NCBI RefSeq assembly: GCF_022647325.1
Contig: NZ_CP071405.1
Coordinates: 868,001 to 932,000 of the forward strand
Reading direction: 5' to 3'
DNA length: 64,000 nt
DNA from: Pantoea deleyi
Lineage (GTDB): Bacteria > Pseudomonadota > Gammaproteobacteria > Enterobacterales > Enterobacteriaceae
Positions 43,401 to 54,829 of this stretch are shown one piece after another (the first letter of the stretch is position 1; each line of letters starts with the position of its first letter). A model generated the notes under the pieces. That model saw nothing but the letters and a program-made list of their open reading frames with translations, had not been told where the DNA came from and did not search any database. A program made the translations under genes and the position numbers.

Positions 43401-44941
43401 AAATTCGTTCACAGGTCGGCATGGTGCTGAACCTCGACAAATGTATCGGCTGCCACACCTGCTCGGTGACCTGTAAAAATGTCTGGACCAGCCGTGAAGG
43501 CATGGAATATGCCTGGTTTAACAACGTCGAAAGCAAGCCGGGCGTCGGCTATCCGCACGCATGGGAAGATCAGGAGAAGTGGAAAGGCGGCTGGATCCGC
43601 AGGATCAACGGCAAACTGGAGCCGCGCATGGGAAGCCGTGTCGGCCTGCTGTCGAAGATCTTCGCCAACCCCGACGTGCCTGCGCTGGATGACTACTACG
43701 AACCCTTTGATTTTGACTACCAGCATCTGCACACGGCGCCCGCCGGTAAACATCAGCCGATCGCCCGCCCGCGCTCGCTGATAACCGGTCAGCGGATGAA
43801 AAAGATCGAAAACGGCCCGAACTGGGAAGAGATCCTCGGCGGCGAGTTTGCTAAGCGCTCGCAGGACAGGAACTTCGACAACATCCAGAAGGAGATCTAC
43901 GGCCAGTTCGAGCACACCTTCATGATGTACCTGCCGCGCCTGTGTGAGCACTGCCTCAACCCGGCGTGCGTGGCGACCTGTCCGAGCGGCGCGATCTACA
44001 AGCGCGGCGAAGATGGCATCGTACTGATCGACCAGGATAAATGTCGCGGCTGGCGGATGTGCCTGACCGGCTGTCCCTACAAGAAGATCTACTTCAACTG
44101 GAAGAGCGGCAAATCGGAGAAATGTATTTTCTGTTATCCGCGTATCGAGGCGGGTCAGCCGACCGTCTGCTCGGAAACCTGTGTCGGCCGGATCCGCTAT
44201 CTCGGTGTGCTGCTCTATGACGCCGATCGGATCGAACAGGCGGCCGCCGCGGAAAACGAGAAGGATCTCTATCAGAGCCAGCTGGATATCTTCCTTGATC
44301 CCAACGATCCGGCGGTGATCGCCCAGGCGCTGAAAGATGGCGTCGCGCAGAGCGTGATCGACGCGGCACAGCGCTCCCCGGTCTACAAAATGGCGATGGA
44401 GTGGAAGCTGGCGCTGCCGCTGCATCCGGAATACCGCACGCTGCCGATGGTCTGGTATGTGCCGCCGTTGTCACCGATTCAGTCGGCGGCGGATGGCGGC
44501 GCGCTGGCGCACACCGGCGTACTGCCGGATGTGGAAAGCCTGCGGATTCCGGTTGAGTATCTGGCGAATCTGCTGACCGCTGGCGACACCGCGCCGGTGC
44601 TGATGGCGCTGAAGCGGATGCTGGCGATGCGTCACTACAAGCGCGCAGAGAGCGTAGACGGCGAGCGGGATATCCGGGCGCTGGAGCAGGTCGGCCTGAC
44701 CGAAGCGCAGGCGCAGGAGATGTACCGCTATCTGGCGATCGCAAACTACGAAGATCGCTTTGTGGTGCCCTCCAGCCATCGCGAACTGGCGGGTGAAGCC
44801 TTCCCGGAAAGCAAGGGCTGCGGCTTCAGCTTTGGCGATGGCTGCCGCGGCAGCGACAGCAAATTCAACCTGTTCAACAGCCGCCGTATCGATGCCATCG
44901 ACATCGGTAAGAAAACGACGCGCCCGGAGGATGCCTCATGA
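43397..44941 (+). CDS. narH: Respiratory nitrate reductase beta subunit NarH
   Basis: Iron-sulfur electron-transfer subunit. 514 residues (E. coli 512). Four cysteine groups: CIGCHTCSVTC, CEHCLNPACVATC, CRGWRMCLTGC (Trp in place of the second Cys, giving the [3Fe-4S] centre) and CIFCYPR with CSETC. Passes electrons from NarI heme to NarG. Overlaps narJ by four bases. Confidence 0.97.
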   Translation: MKIRSQVGMVLNLDKCIGCHTCSVTCKNVWTSREGMEYAWFNNVESKPGVGYPHAWEDQEKWKGGWIRRINGKLEPRMGSRVGLLSKIFANPDVPALDDYYEPFDFDYQHLHTAPAGKHQPIARPRSLITGQRMKKIENGPNWEEILGGEFAKRSQDRNFDNIQKEIYGQFEHTFMMYLPRLCEHCLNPACVATCPSGAIYKRGEDGIVLIDQDKCRGWRMCLTGCPYKKIYFNWKSGKSEKCIFCYPRIEAGQPTVCSETCVGRIRYLGVLLYDADRIEQAAAAENEKDLYQSQLDIFLDPNDPAVIAQALKDGVAQSVIDAAQRSPVYKMAMEWKLALPLHPEYRTLPMVWYVPPLSPIQSAADGGALAHTGVLPDVESLRIPVEYLANLLTAGDTAPVLMALKRMLAMRHYKRAESVDGERDIRALEQVGLTEAQAQEMYRYLAIANYEDRFVVPSSHRELAGEAFPESKGCGFSFGDGCRGSDSKFNLFNSRRIDAIDIGKKTTRPEDAS

Positions 44942-45666
44942 TCACGCTGCGTATTGTGTCGCGCCTGCTTGACTACCCGGACGAGGCGCTCTTTACCCAC
45001 GCCCGCGACCTGACTGCGGCGCTGGACAGCGCCGGCGAACTCAATGAGCCGCAGCGCGCACGGCTGGCGGGCTTTATTCAGCAGCTCTGCGCCCGCCCAC
45101 TGCTCGACGTGCAGGCTGACTACTGCGAACTGTTCGATCGCGGCCGCGCCACCTCGCTGCTGCTGTTTGAACATGTGCACGGGGAGTCACGCGATCGCGG
45201 TCAGGCGATGGTCGATCTGCTCGCGCAGTATCGCGCCGACGGTCTGGAACTGGACAGCAAAGAGCTGCCCGACTATCTGCCGCTCTACCTTGAGTATCTC
45301 GCCTGCAAAAGCGACGAGGCCGCCCGTCAGGGGCTGGATGACATCGTGCCGATCCTGGCGCTGCTGGCCGCCCGCCTGGAGGCGCGGCAGAGTCCCTACG
45401 CCGGCCTCTTCACGGTGTTGCTGGCGCTCTCCGGCAGCGCGGTTGATGCTGCGGCGCTGAAACCGCAGGTGGCGCAGGAGGCGCGCGACGATACCCCGGC
45501 GGCGCTGGATGCCGTCTGGGAAGAGGAGCAGATTAAATTTCTCGGCGAGCAGGGCTGTGTCCCGGCGCAGCAGGCGATGCATCAGCGTCGCTTCGCCGAT
45601 GCGGTTACGCCGCAGTATCTGGATATCGCCGCGGCCACGGCGCGTACCACTGGAGAATCAGCATGA
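44938..45666 (+). CDS. narJ: Nitrate reductase assembly chaperone NarJ
   Basis: Dedicated TorD/NarJ-family chaperone that holds NarGH until molybdenum cofactor insertion; not part of the final enzyme. 242 residues (E. coli 236). Starts [20 protein letters not shown]; the [11 protein letters not shown] segment is the conserved family core. Overlaps narI by four bases. Confidence 0.95.
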   Translation: MITLRIVSRLLDYPDEALFTHARDLTAALDSAGELNEPQRARLAGFIQQLCARPLLDVQADYCELFDRGRATSLLLFEHVHGESRDRGQAMVDLLAQYRADGLELDSKELPDYLPLYLEYLACKSDEAARQGLDDIVPILALLAARLEARQSPYAGLFTVLLALSGSAVDAAALKPQVAQEARDDTPAALDAVWEEEQIKFLGEQGCVPAQQAMHQRRFADAVTPQYLDIAAATARTTGESA

Positions 45667-46340
45667 ATTTTATCACTACCTTCTTCTTCGATATTTACCC
45701 CTATCTCGCCGGGACGATCTTTCTGGTGGGGAGCTGGCTGCGCTATGACTACGGGCAGTACAGCTGGCGCGCCGGTTCCAGTCAGATGCTGGATAAGAAA
45801 GGGATGCGCCTCGCCTCTAACCTGTTCCACATCGGCATCATCGGTATCTTCTTTGGCCATGTTGTCGGGATGCTGACGCCGCACTGGATGTATGAATCCT
45901 TTCTGCCGATTGACGTGAAGCAGAAGCTGGCGATGATCGCCGGTGGCGTGTTTGGTGCGATGACGCTGGCGGGTGGGGCGCTGCTGCTGAAACGCCGGCT
46001 GACCAATCCCCGCGTGCGCGCCACCAGCAGCGTCGGTGATATTCTGATCATCACGCTACTGGTGGCGCAGGCCACGCTGGGCCTGCTGACCATTCCTTTT
46101 TCGGCGCAGCATCCGGACGGCAGTGAAATGATGAAGCTGGTGGGCTGGGCGCAGGCGGTGGTGACGTTCCACGCGGGCGCTTCACAGCATCTGGACGGAG
46201 TGGCACTGATCTATCGTATCCATATGGTGCTGGGAATGACGCTGTTCCTGCTCTTTCCGTTCTGCCGTCTGGTGCACATCTGGAGCGCGCCGGTTGAATA
46301 TCTGACCCGCCGCTACCAGCTGGTGCGAAACCGCCGCTAA
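45663..46340 (+). CDS. narI: Respiratory nitrate reductase gamma subunit NarI
   Basis: Membrane cytochrome b that oxidises quinol. 225 residues, identical in length to E. coli. Heme ligands H56, H66, H187 and H205 fall at the same positions as in E. coli NarI. Five membrane spans. Completes narGHJI; nothing else is coupled downstream. Confidence 0.97.
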   Translation: MNFITTFFFDIYPYLAGTIFLVGSWLRYDYGQYSWRAGSSQMLDKKGMRLASNLFHIGIIGIFFGHVVGMLTPHWMYESFLPIDVKQKLAMIAGGVFGAMTLAGGALLLKRRLTNPRVRATSSVGDILIITLLVAQATLGLLTIPFSAQHPDGSEMMKLVGWAQAVVTFHAGASQHLDGVALIYRIHMVLGMTLFLLFPFCRLVHIWSAPVEYLTRRYQLVRNRR

Positions 46341-46489
46341 ACGCAGCCTGGCCGCGGGGTAAACTGTGCCCTGCGGCCCCCGCAACCGGCCGCCTCATTG
46401 ACGTTTTTTTAAGATTTTGACCTGTATGTCATGGCCCTGAACGTCTACTATTAGCGCATCTGAATTCACCCCTCGTTTATGGATAACCG

Positions 46490-47572
46490 ATGCGTTTCAA
46501 GTTAGCCCTTCTTGCGTTTATTCCGCTTCTGGCTTCCTGCAGTAGCAAACCTGAAGTTCCTTCACAGCAGAAGATGCTGCCTGCCCCGCAGGGCGGTTTT
46601 TTACTGCAGCCGGCGCACAGCGGACAGGCGATGTTTGGTGACTTCGCCGGTAATCCGGCAGCCGAACAGTTCATCGATAAGATGGTGGAGAAGCATGACT
46701 TTGATCGTCAGCAGCTGCACAACATCATCGGGCAGGCAAAACGGCTGGATTACGTGCTGCGGCTGATGGATCGTCAGGCGCCGAGCTACACGCCTGCGCC
46801 GGGTCCTAACGGCGCCTGGATCCGCTATCGCAACAAGTTCATCACGCCGGACAACGTGCAGAACGGTGTGGCGTTCTGGAATCAGTATCAGGATGCACTG
46901 CAGCGTGCGCAGCAGGTCTACGGCGTGCCGCCGGAAATCATTGTCGGCATCATCGGCGTGGAAACCCGCTGGGGCCGCGTGATGGGCAAAACCCGCATAC
47001 TGGATGCGCTGGCGACCCTGTCGTTTAACTACCCGCGCCGCGCTGCCTACTTCAGCAGCGAACTGGAGACCTTCCTGCTGATGTCGCGTAAAGAGCAGGA
47101 TGATCCGCTGGCGCTGAAAGGCTCGTTCGCCGGGGCGATGGGCTACGGTCAGTTTATGCCTTCCTCTTACAATGACTATGCGGTTGATTTCAACGGTGAC
47201 GGTCATGCCAACCTGTGGGATCCGGTGGACGCCATCGGCAGCGTGGCGCACTACTTCCAGAAGCATGGCTGGCGCAGCGGCGAAAATGTGGCGGTTCCGG
47301 CCAGCGGCCAGGCGCCGATGCTGGAAGATGGCTTCAAAACCCGTTACAGCGTGAGCATGCTGTCGGCCTCCGGTCTGTCGCCGCAGGGGTCGCTGGATGG
47401 TAACGATCAGGTCAGCCTGCTGCGCCTCGATCTGGGCACCAGCTATCAGTACTGGTACGGCTTACCCAACTTTTACGTGATCACCCGCTACAACCACAGC
47501 ACCCATTATGCGATGGCGGTCTGGCAGCTGGGCGAGGCGGTAAGCAAGGCACGGCAGGGCGGTCTGTTATAA
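46490..47572 (+). CDS. mltB: Membrane-bound lytic murein transglycosylase B
   Basis: Outer-membrane lipoprotein that cleaves glycan strands to 1,6-anhydromuropeptides. 360 residues (E. coli 361). Lipobox LLASC (C17), catalytic glutamate about E158 in GVETRWGRVMG, and GAMGYGQFMPSSY plus VDFNGDGHANLWDP. In E. coli mltB is also near pncC-recA. Transcribed alone by the look of the flanking gaps. Confidence 0.95.
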   Translation: MRFKLALLAFIPLLASCSSKPEVPSQQKMLPAPQGGFLLQPAHSGQAMFGDFAGNPAAEQFIDKMVEKHDFDRQQLHNIIGQAKRLDYVLRLMDRQAPSYTPAPGPNGAWIRYRNKFITPDNVQNGVAFWNQYQDALQRAQQVYGVPPEIIVGIIGVETRWGRVMGKTRILDALATLSFNYPRRAAYFSSELETFLLMSRKEQDDPLALKGSFAGAMGYGQFMPSSYNDYAVDFNGDGHANLWDPVDAIGSVAHYFQKHGWRSGENVAVPASGQAPMLEDGFKTRYSVSMLSASGLSPQGSLDGNDQVSLLRLDLGTSYQYWYGLPNFYVITRYNHSTHYAMAVWQLGEAVSKARQGGLL

Positions 47573-47652
47573 AGGCTGTCCTTATTAACTGTAAGGTTAT
47601 ATGATGACGCCCTTTTTCAGGCCACCGCGCCGCTGATATTTCCGGAGTCGTT

Positions 47653-47988
47653 ATGTCTTTACCTGCCTGCCCAGCCTGTCACGCCGATTACACCTGGCAA
47701 GATGGCGATAACCTTAACTGCCCCTCCTGCGGCCATATCTGGACCGAGGGAGAGGGCGAGAGCAGCAACGCCGCACCGGAAGTGCGTGATGCCAACGGCA
47801 ACCTGCTGGCAGACGGCGACAGCGTGACGGTGATTAAAGATCTCAAGGTGAAGGGCAGCTCCTCATCGCTGAAGATTGGCACCAAAGTGAAAAGCATTCG
47901 TCTGGTCGAAGGCGATCACAACATCGATTGTAAAATCGATGGGTTTGGCCCGATGAAGCTGAAGTCTGAGTTTGTGAAAAAGAACTGA
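47653..47988 (+). CDS. yjdM: Zinc-ribbon protein YjdM (PhnA family)
   Basis: 111 residues: N-terminal zinc ribbon C6-C9-C23-C26 and the C-terminal PhnA domain ([40 protein letters not shown]). Named PhnA historically but not a proven phosphonoacetate hydrolase; molecular role unclear. Its position next to mltB differs from E. coli, where yjdM is near phn genes. Confidence 0.9.
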   Translation: MSLPACPACHADYTWQDGDNLNCPSCGHIWTEGEGESSNAAPEVRDANGNLLADGDSVTVIKDLKVKGSSSSLKIGTKVKSIRLVEGDHNIDCKIDGFGPMKLKSEFVKKN

Positions 47989-48163
47989 GATCGGGGGCGC
48001 AGGGACGCGCCCGCCGTTTTCCGCCCCGTTTGCCTGCTGTTCCGCACCACCCCTCGCGCTGTTCCGTGCCGTTACGTCACGATATTCGGTAAAGGTCTGC
48101 ACTTTTTCGTTTTTCATCCGTCTGACTAAGCAGAGGTCTCTGATAACCTGGCGAGAGGTCATG

Positions 48164-48940
48164 ATGAAAGAGTGGGATCCTGTGCTGTATCGTAAATTTG
48201 AAGCAGAACGCACCCGTCCGGCCCGTGAGCTGCTGGCGCGTATCCCGATGGAGCAGGTTGAGCAGGTTACCGATCTGGGGTGCGGGCCGGGTAACAGCAC
48301 TGAACTGCTGGCTGACGCCTGGCCGCTGGCGCAGGTCACCGGGCTCGACAGTTCAGCGACGATGCTGACGCAGGCCAGAGAGCGCCTGCCGCAGTGTCGC
48401 TTTGTTCAGGCAGATATCCGCAGCTGGCAGGCGGATGTTCCGCAGCAGGTGGTTTACGCCAACGCTTCGCTGCAATGGCTGGATAATCACGCCACGCTGT
48501 TTCCTCATCTGGTCGCTCAGCTGGCGCCCGGCGGCGTGCTGGCCGTGCAGATGCCGGATAATCTGCAGGAGCCGTCGCATCGGCTGATGCGCGAGGTTGC
48601 GGCATCCGCGCGCTGGCGCTCACAGATCAACGCTGAGGCCGCTGAACGCACGCAGCTGCTCTCCACCGGAGACTATTACGATCTGCTGACGCAGGCGGGT
48701 TGTGAGGTCGATATCTGGCGCACCACCTATTATCACGTCATGGCCGATGCGCAGGCGATTATCAGCTGGCTGCAGGCGACCGGTCTCAGACCGTTTCTGG
48801 CGGACCTGGATGAGGCCGGACAGCGCGCCTTTCTGGCCGATTATCATCAGCGTCTCGTCACCGCCTATCCCGCTCAGGCGGAAGGTCAGGTTCTGCTCGC
48901 CTTTCCGCGTCTTTTTATGATTGCAGTGAAAAAACCGTAA
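48164..48940 (+). CDS. tam: Trans-aconitate 2-methyltransferase
   Basis: SAM-dependent methyltransferase that detoxifies trans-aconitate by forming its monomethyl ester. 258 residues from the second of two adjacent ATGs (48161 and 48164), chosen because GAGAGG is five bases upstream of it. SAM motif [32 protein letters not shown] and [12 protein letters not shown] are conserved with E. coli Tam (252 residues). Confidence 0.92.
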   Translation: MKEWDPVLYRKFEAERTRPARELLARIPMEQVEQVTDLGCGPGNSTELLADAWPLAQVTGLDSSATMLTQARERLPQCRFVQADIRSWQADVPQQVVYANASLQWLDNHATLFPHLVAQLAPGGVLAVQMPDNLQEPSHRLMREVAASARWRSQINAEAAERTQLLSTGDYYDLLTQAGCEVDIWRTTYYHVMADAQAIISWLQATGLRPFLADLDEAGQRAFLADYHQRLVTAYPAQAEGQVLLAFPRLFMIAVKKP

Positions 48941-49045
48941 GCGCGGTGGAGAGTCCGCCGCAAAAAAAGCGCAATCATGGTGGATGACCTTGAAAAAGTG
49001 CGCTTTCTGCACCACCTTCAACCCACAGCTAAACGGAGAGATGCA

Positions 49046-49540
49046 ATGGACGATCAGCAATTGCAGGCGCTCAGCGCCCGGATAGGGGAGCAGCTGAAGC
49101 AGCGCAATGCCACCGTCACCTGTGCGGAATCCTGCACGGGCGGGTGGATTGCCAAGGTGTTTACCGATATCAGCGGCAGTTCTGCCTGGTTCGAACGCGG
49201 ATTTGTGACCTACAGTAATGAGGCGAAACAGCAGCTGGTAAACGTTCAGGCGGCGTCGCTGGAACAGGCTGGCGCGGTCAGTGAAGTGGTGGTGCGCGAG
49301 ATGGCGCTGGGGGCGCGTAAGGCCGCCGGGGCCGACTACGCGATCTCGGTCAGCGGCATTGCCGGCCCGGATGGCGGCAGCGCAGAAAAACCGGTAGGCA
49401 CGGTGTGGTTTGGCTTTTCCGGTCCACAGGATAACGTCCTGACTTTTCAGCAGCATTTTAACGGCGATCGTGATGCCGTTCGCCGCCAGTCGGTGGCATG
49501 GGCCCTGCAGACACTGTATGGCGAATTTCTGACAAATTAA
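49046..49540 (+). CDS. pncC: Nicotinamide-nucleotide amidase PncC
   Basis: Deamidates NMN to nicotinic acid mononucleotide in the pyridine nucleotide cycle; CinA C-terminal domain family. 164 residues from ATG 49046 (GGAGAG five bases upstream); a longer frame from 48977 is not supported. Motifs TCAESCTGGWIAK, GFVTYSNEAKQQL and SGIAGPDGGS are typical. Immediately upstream of recA, as in E. coli. Confidence 0.94.
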   Translation: MDDQQLQALSARIGEQLKQRNATVTCAESCTGGWIAKVFTDISGSSAWFERGFVTYSNEAKQQLVNVQAASLEQAGAVSEVVVREMALGARKAAGADYAISVSGIAGPDGGSAEKPVGTVWFGFSGPQDNVLTFQQHFNGDRDAVRRQSVAWALQTLYGEFLTN

Positions 49541-49542
49541 AC

Positions 49543-49570
49543 TTGATACTGTATGACTATACAGTATAAT
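49543..49570 (+). promoter_or_regulatory. recA promoter with LexA (SOS) box
   Basis: TTGATA (49543-49548), 16-base spacer, TATAAT (49565-49570), the same layout as E. coli recA. The LexA site TACTGTATGACTATACAGTA (49547-49566) fills the spacer and is fully palindromic at CTGT/ACAG, so SOS repression is expected. Confidence 0.95.
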
Positions 49571-49635
49571 TGTCGGCAACAGAAAGAGTGCAGGCACCCT
49601 GAGTGCGTGTTTACCCGGCTTGATTAGGAGTTGAA

Positions 49636-50703
49636 ATGGCGATTGATGAAAACAAACAGAAGGCTTTAGCTGCCGCGCTGGGCCAGATTGAGAAACAATT
49701 TGGTAAAGGTTCCATCATGCGCTTGGGTGAAGACCGCTCAATGGATGTGGAAACGATCTCGACCGGTTCGCTGTCGCTGGACATCGCGTTAGGCGCAGGC
49801 GGTCTGCCAATGGGCCGTATCGTTGAGATCTACGGACCTGAGTCTTCTGGTAAAACCACGCTGACCCTGCAGGTCATCGCGGCGGCCCAGCGTAAGGGCA
49901 AAACCTGTGCCTTTATCGATGCGGAACATGCGCTGGATCCGGTCTATGCCAAGAAGCTGGGCGTGGATATCGAAAACCTGCTCTGCTCCCAGCCCGACAC
50001 CGGTGAGCAGGCGCTGGAAATCTGTGATGCTCTGGCGCGTTCCGGTGCCGTTGACGTCATCATCGTCGACTCCGTTGCTGCGCTGACGCCGAAAGCGGAA
50101 ATCGAAGGTGAAATCGGTGACTCACACATGGGCCTCGCGGCACGTATGATGAGCCAGGCGATGCGTAAACTGGCGGGTAACCTGAAGCAGTCCAACACCC
50201 TGCTGATCTTCATCAACCAGATCCGTATGAAAATTGGTGTGATGTTCGGTAACCCGGAAACCACTACCGGTGGTAACGCACTGAAGTTCTACGCCTCTGT
50301 CCGTCTTGATATCCGCCGTATCGGTGCGATTAAAGAGGGGGATAACGTGGTCGGCAGTGAAACCCGCGTGAAAGTGGTGAAAAACAAAATCGCTGCGCCA
50401 TTCAAACAGGCTGAGTTCCAGATCATGTATGGCGAAGGGATCAACACCTACGGCGAGCTGGTTGACCTGGGCGTCAAGCACAAGCTGATCGAAAAAGCCG
50501 GTGCATGGTACAGCTACAACGGCGATAAGATTGGTCAGGGTAAATCGAATGCGGGCAACTTCCTGAAAGAGAATGCTGCCGTGGCAAACGAGATTGATAT
50601 GAAGCTGCGTGAGATGCTGCTTAACGGCGCGGACGAAAAACTGGCAGCGGATAAATCTGCTGACAACGAAAACGCCGAAAGCGAAGCGAACGAAGACTTC
50701 TAA
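49636..50703 (+). CDS. recA: Recombinase RecA
   Basis: DNA strand-exchange ATPase and LexA coprotease. 355 residues (E. coli 353). Walker [10 protein letters not shown] (about 67-75), Walker [12 protein letters not shown]1/L2 DNA-binding loops [15 protein letters not shown] and [15 protein letters not shown], and an acidic C-terminal tail. Strong Shine-Dalgarno TAGGAG. recX follows after a terminator, as in other enterics. Confidence 0.98.
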   Translation: MAIDENKQKALAAALGQIEKQFGKGSIMRLGEDRSMDVETISTGSLSLDIALGAGGLPMGRIVEIYGPESSGKTTLTLQVIAAAQRKGKTCAFIDAEHALDPVYAKKLGVDIENLLCSQPDTGEQALEICDALARSGAVDVIIVDSVAALTPKAEIEGEIGDSHMGLAARMMSQAMRKLAGNLKQSNTLLIFINQIRMKIGVMFGNPETTTGGNALKFYASVRLDIRRIGAIKEGDNVVGSETRVKVVKNKIAAPFKQAEFQIMYGEGINTYGELVDLGVKHKLIEKAGAWYSYNGDKIGQGKSNAGNFLKENAAVANEIDMKLREMLLNGADEKLAADKSADNENAESEANEDF

Positions 50704-50711
50704 TCACGATT

Positions 50712-50743
50712 GCGGGAGAGGCGAAAGCCTCTCCCGCTGTTTT
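50712..50743 (+). terminator. Intrinsic terminator between recA and recX
   Basis: GCGGGAGAGGC and GCCTCTCCCGC (11 bp, GAAA loop) then TGTTTTT. In E. coli limited read-through at this point supplies recX. Confidence 0.92.
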
Positions 50744-50826
50744 TGCCCCCTCCGCTTCCTTTCCCGCCTTTCCTCTGTCCCGTTCTGTCGCCATAATCCC
50801 CTCTCTGTTCGTAAAAGGTGCGCAGT

Positions 50827-51351
50827 ATGACTGAATCTTCACAGCCTCAGGCTCAACCTGACGTCGTCTCTTACTCTCGCCTGCTTGATCGTGCGATGCG
50901 TATTCTGGGTCAGCGCGATCACAGCCGTGCCGAACTGGCGCGTAAGCTGCGGCAGTCTGCTCAGCGTGCCGCATGGGCGCAGAAGAAAGAGCCCGAAATC
51001 ATCCCCGACGATCTGCTGGAGCAGGTGCTGGACTGGTGTCAGGAAAGTGGCTGGCTGAACGACGAGCGTTTTACCGAACGCTTTATTCAGAGCCGAAGCC
51101 GGAAAGGTCTGGGATCGCAGCGCGTGCGTCTTGAGCTGGCTCAGAAAGGCATTGACCGTGAGTCTATCGACCTCGCGATGGAGGAGACGGAAGTTGACTG
51201 GGCGGCGAGAGCGGCACAGATGGCGGAGAGAAAATTTGGCCATCCGCTGCCCACCGAATGGAAAGAGAAAGCAAAAGTGCTGCGTTATCTGCAGTCTAAA
51301 GGCTTTAAGAGCGAAGATATCCAGTCTGTTTTCAGAAATTTTGATGACTAA
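50827..51351 (+). CDS. recX: RecA regulatory protein RecX
   Basis: Caps RecA filaments and limits recombinase activity. 174 residues from ATG 50827 (E. coli 166); a GTG at 50818 in the same frame is less likely because the AAAGGTG ribosome site overlaps it. Tandem three-helix repeats: HSRAELARKLRQ, GWLNDERFTERFIQSRSRKG, VLRYLQSKGFKSEDIQ. Expression by read-through from recA is likely. Confidence 0.93.
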   Translation: MTESSQPQAQPDVVSYSRLLDRAMRILGQRDHSRAELARKLRQSAQRAAWAQKKEPEIIPDDLLEQVLDWCQESGWLNDERFTERFIQSRSRKGLGSQRVRLELAQKGIDRESIDLAMEETEVDWAARAAQMAERKFGHPLPTEWKEKAKVLRYLQSKGFKSEDIQSVFRNFDD

Positions 51352-51484
51352 AAGCCGATGTAATTTTACTTCCCACTGAAGAAATTTTATCTTATTCCCA
51401 CTTTTTGTTCCTCTGGTCAGGCACCACGAAAAAGTGGCAGCGCTGAGCAGAGGGAACGTTCGTTAGCGTGATTCCAGGACATAT

Positions 51485-54112
51485 ATGAGCAAGAGCACTG
51501 CTGAGATCCGTCAGGCGTTTCTCGACTTTTTTCATAGCAAGGGACATGAGGTTGTAACCAGCAGCTCCCTCGTACCGAATAACGATCCAACGTTGTTGTT
51601 TACTAACGCCGGGATGAACCAGTTTAAAGATGTGTTCCTCGGTCAGGACAAACGTGACTACACCCGTGCGACCACCTCGCAACGCTGCGTTCGCGCAGGG
51701 GGTAAACACAACGATCTTGAAAACGTCGGTTACACCGCCCGTCACCACACCTTCTTCGAAATGCTGGGTAACTTCAGCTTTGGTGATTACTTCAAGAGAG
51801 AGGCGATTGGTTTTGCCTGGGAACTGCTGACGAGCGAACAGTGGTTCAGTCTGCCAAAAGAGCGCCTGTGGGTGACGGTTTATGAAACCGATGATGAAGC
51901 CTTCGATATCTGGGCGAACGAAATCGGTGTGCCGCGTGAGCGCATCATTCGCATTGGCGACAACAAAGGCAGCGCCTACGCGTCAGATAACTTCTGGCAG
52001 ATGGGTGACACCGGCCCTTGTGGTCCGTGCAGCGAGATTTTCTACGATCATGGCGACCACATCTGGGGCGGCCCGCCGGGCAGCCCGGAAGAGGATGGCG
52101 ATCGCTACATCGAGATCTGGAACATCGTCTTCATGCAGTTCAACCGTCAGGCGGATGGCACCATGCTGCCGCTGCCAAAACCGTCGGTTGATACCGGAAT
52201 GGGCCTGGAGCGTATCTCCGCCGTTCTGCAGCACGTCAACTCCAACTACGAAATCGACCTGTTCCAGAAACTGATTCAGGCCGTTGCAGAGGTGACCGGC
52301 GCGACCGATCTCAGCAATAAATCCCTGCGCGTGATTGCTGACCATATCCGCTCCTGCGCCTTCCTGATTGCAGATGGCGTGATCCCGTCGAACGAGAACC
52401 GTGGCTATGTGCTGCGCCGCATCATTCGCCGCGCCGTGCGTCATGGCAACATGCTGGGCGCTAAAGAGGCGTTCTTCTACAAGCTGGTTGCGCCGCTGAT
52501 CGCGGTCATGGGTGCCGCAGGTGAAGAGCTGCAGCGTCAGCAGGCTCAGGTTGAGCAGGTGCTGAAAAGCGAAGAAGATCAGTTTGCCCGTACGCTGGAA
52601 CGCGGACTGGCGCTGCTGGATGACGAACTGGAGAAACTGCAGGGCGATACGCTGGATGGCGAAATCGTCTTCCGTCTTTACGACACCTTTGGTTTCCCGG
52701 CTGATTTAACGGCGGATGTCTGCCGCGAACGTAACCTGAAAATCGACGAAGCGGGCTTTGAGCAGGCGATGGAGCAGCAGCGCCAGCGTGCGCGTGAAGC
52801 GAGCGGCTTTGGCGCGGACTACAGCAACGTGATTCGCATTGATGCGGCTTCTTCGTTCAAAGGCTACGACCAGCTTGATTTAGCGGCCACGGTGAAAGCG
52901 CTCTATGTCGCGGGCGAGGCGGTGGATGAAGTGACCGCCGGTCAGGACGCCGTCGTCGTGCTGGATGAAACGCCTTTCTATGGCGAATCGGGTGGTCAGG
53001 TCGGCGATACCGGGTTGCTGAAAGGGAAGAATGCTGAATTTAGCGTTCAGGACACACAAAAATATGGTCAGGCAATCGGTCATGTCGGTAAGCTGGCCGC
53101 AGGGCAGTTGCGAATCGGCGATCGCCTTGAGGCGCAGGTCGATGCAGCACGTCGTGCACGTATCCGCCTGAACCACTCTGCGACCCACTTACTACACGCT
53201 GCATTGCGTCAGGTTCTGGGCGAGCATGTGGCTCAGAAAGGCTCGCTGGTTAACGATAAATATCTGCGTTTTGACTTCTCGCATTTCGAAGCGATGAAAC
53301 CTCAGGAGATTCGCCAGGTCGAAGATATTGTCAATGCACAGATCCGCCGCAACCTGCCGGTAGAAACGGAAGTGATGGATCTCGACGCGGCGAAGTCTAA
53401 GGGTGCGATGGCGCTGTTTGGCGAGAAATATGATCAGCGCGTACGCGTACTGACCATGGGTGATTTCTCTGTTGAGCTGTGTGGGGGAACCCATGCTGCA
53501 CGGACCGGTGATATCGGTCTGTTCCGCATTCAGGCTGAGTCAGGCACCGCGGCCGGTATTCGTCGTATCGAGGCGATTACCGGTGAGGCTGCGCTGGCAC
53601 AGGTTAATGCGCAGAGCAGCCAGCTGCACGATTTGGCGCAGCTGGTCAAAGCGAACAGCAGCAACCTGAACGAGAAGGTGCGTGGCCTGGTCGATCATGT
53701 CCGGTCGCTGGAGAAAGAGTTGCAGCAGCTGCGCGATCAGCAGGCCGCGCAGGAGAGCGCTTCACTGAGCAGTCACGCTATCGATGTGAAGGGCGCGAAA
53801 CTGCTGGTCAGTGAGCTCAGTAATGTCGACCCTAAAATGTTGCGTACCATGGTTGACGATCTCAAGAATCAGCTGGGGTCGGCGATTATCGTGCTGGCAA
53901 CCGTGGCAGACGGCAAAGTGTCGCTGATTGCGGGTGTGACCAAAGATCTGACTGACCGGGTGAAGGCGGGCGAACTGATTGCCGGTCTGGCTCAGCAGGT
54001 TGGCGGGAAGGGCGGTGGTCGTCCTGATATGGCGCAAGCGGGTGGTAACGATGCTGAGGCGCTTAAAGGCGCGCTGGCAGGGGTAGAGAGCTGGGTTAAC
54101 AGCCGCCTGTAA
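51485..54112 (+). CDS. alaS: Alanyl-tRNA synthetase
   Basis: Class II aminoacyl-tRNA synthetase. 875 residues (E. coli 876). Catalytic motifs [17 protein letters not shown] and [10 protein letters not shown], the editing-domain zinc set [12 protein letters not shown] and [11 protein letters not shown], and the C-terminal oligomerisation/C-Ala region ([15 protein letters not shown]). Followed by its own terminator. Confidence 0.97.
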   Translation: MSKSTAEIRQAFLDFFHSKGHEVVTSSSLVPNNDPTLLFTNAGMNQFKDVFLGQDKRDYTRATTSQRCVRAGGKHNDLENVGYTARHHTFFEMLGNFSFGDYFKREAIGFAWELLTSEQWFSLPKERLWVTVYETDDEAFDIWANEIGVPRERIIRIGDNKGSAYASDNFWQMGDTGPCGPCSEIFYDHGDHIWGGPPGSPEEDGDRYIEIWNIVFMQFNRQADGTMLPLPKPSVDTGMGLERISAVLQHVNSNYEIDLFQKLIQAVAEVTGATDLSNKSLRVIADHIRSCAFLIADGVIPSNENRGYVLRRIIRRAVRHGNMLGAKEAFFYKLVAPLIAVMGAAGEELQRQQAQVEQVLKSEEDQFARTLERGLALLDDELEKLQGDTLDGEIVFRLYDTFGFPADLTADVCRERNLKIDEAGFEQAMEQQRQRAREASGFGADYSNVIRIDAASSFKGYDQLDLAATVKALYVAGEAVDEVTAGQDAVVVLDETPFYGESGGQVGDTGLLKGKNAEFSVQDTQKYGQAIGHVGKLAAGQLRIGDRLEAQVDAARRARIRLNHSATHLLHAALRQVLGEHVAQKGSLVNDKYLRFDFSHFEAMKPQEIRQVEDIVNAQIRRNLPVETEVMDLDAAKSKGAMALFGEKYDQRVRVLTMGDFSVELCGGTHAARTGDIGLFRIQAESGTAAGIRRIEAITGEAALAQVNAQSSQLHDLAQLVKANSSNLNEKVRGLVDHVRSLEKELQQLRDQQAAQESASLSSHAIDVKGAKLLVSELSNVDPKMLRTMVDDLKNQLGSAIIVLATVADGKVSLIAGVTKDLTDRVKAGELIAGLAQQVGGKGGGRPDMAQAGGNDAEALKGALAGVESWVNSRL

Positions 54113-54137
54113 TGAAATAGAATAAAGCATTGTCTGA

Positions 54138-54168
54138 AGCGTCAGAACCCCGGTTCCGGCGCTTTTTA
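54138..54168 (+). terminator. Intrinsic terminator of alaS
   Basis: AGCGTCAGAACC with GGTTCCGGCGCT (one G-U, one mismatch) then TTTTTAAT. Confidence 0.8.
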
Positions 54169-54361
54169 ATACGGTGCCAGAGCAGCAAATGACAAAGTCA
54201 GGTTGATGTAGTGTATTTCGGCTAAACTAACTATCAGCAGAATGTATTGGCGCATCGATGCGCGTTGGTGTCATTCTCACAGCCAATGTGCAGCGTTAAA
54301 TGATGGATAATGCCGGGTGCCTGTACAAGCCCGACTCTTTTAATCTTTCAAGGAGCAAAGA

Positions 54362-54547
54362 ATGCTTATTCTAACTCGTCGAGTTGGTGAAACCCTCATG
54401 ATCGGTGATGAGGTAACTGTAACGGTACTGGGTGTGAAGGGTAACCAGGTTCGTATAGGGGTTAACGCGCCGAAAGAGGTCTCTGTACATCGTGAAGAGA
54501 TCTATCAGCGCATCCAGGCTGAAAAAACGCAACAAACCAGCGTTTAA
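54362..54547 (+). CDS. csrA: Carbon storage regulator CsrA
   Basis: Global post-transcriptional regulator that binds GGA motifs in mRNA leaders. 61 residues as in E. coli; RNA-contact residues in [15 protein letters not shown] and R44 in [12 protein letters not shown] are intact. Ribosome site AAGGAGC. The upstream 249 bases contain the alaS terminator and presumably several csrA promoters, which I cannot place. Confidence 0.97.
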   Translation: MLILTRRVGETLMIGDEVTVTVLGVKGNQVRIGVNAPKEVSVHREEIYQRIQAEKTQQTSV

Positions 54548-54738
54548 CGGATTCAGCGTCTCGCACCCGTGCGAGGCGCTACCGCTTTCTGCAAAAATTC
54601 CTGCCTTTCTTTCTCCTCTCTGTTCCGCCTTTCTGTCAGCATCGCTCGCTTTCAGTGTTGATAATTCACTCTTTTTGCCGTCATTTTGTCCCGATTGTGT
54701 GTGATTTGTGCAATCGAAAAAAGTTTTGGAAAAATTGT

Positions 54739-54766
54739 TTGACTTAAAAGTCCGGGAAAGTAATAT
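54739..54766 (+). promoter_or_regulatory. Promoter of the serV-arg tRNA operon
   Basis: TTGACT (54739-54744), 16-base spacer, TAATAT (54761-54766), then a GC-rich discriminator TGCGCC, the pattern of stringently controlled stable-RNA promoters. About 60 bases before tRNA-Ser. Confidence 0.75.
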
Positions 54767-54829
54767 GTGCGCCACGCAGTGCCGATGAGCAGAAACAAGT
54801 TCAGAAGCACGGTTCGAAAGAAAGCGTAA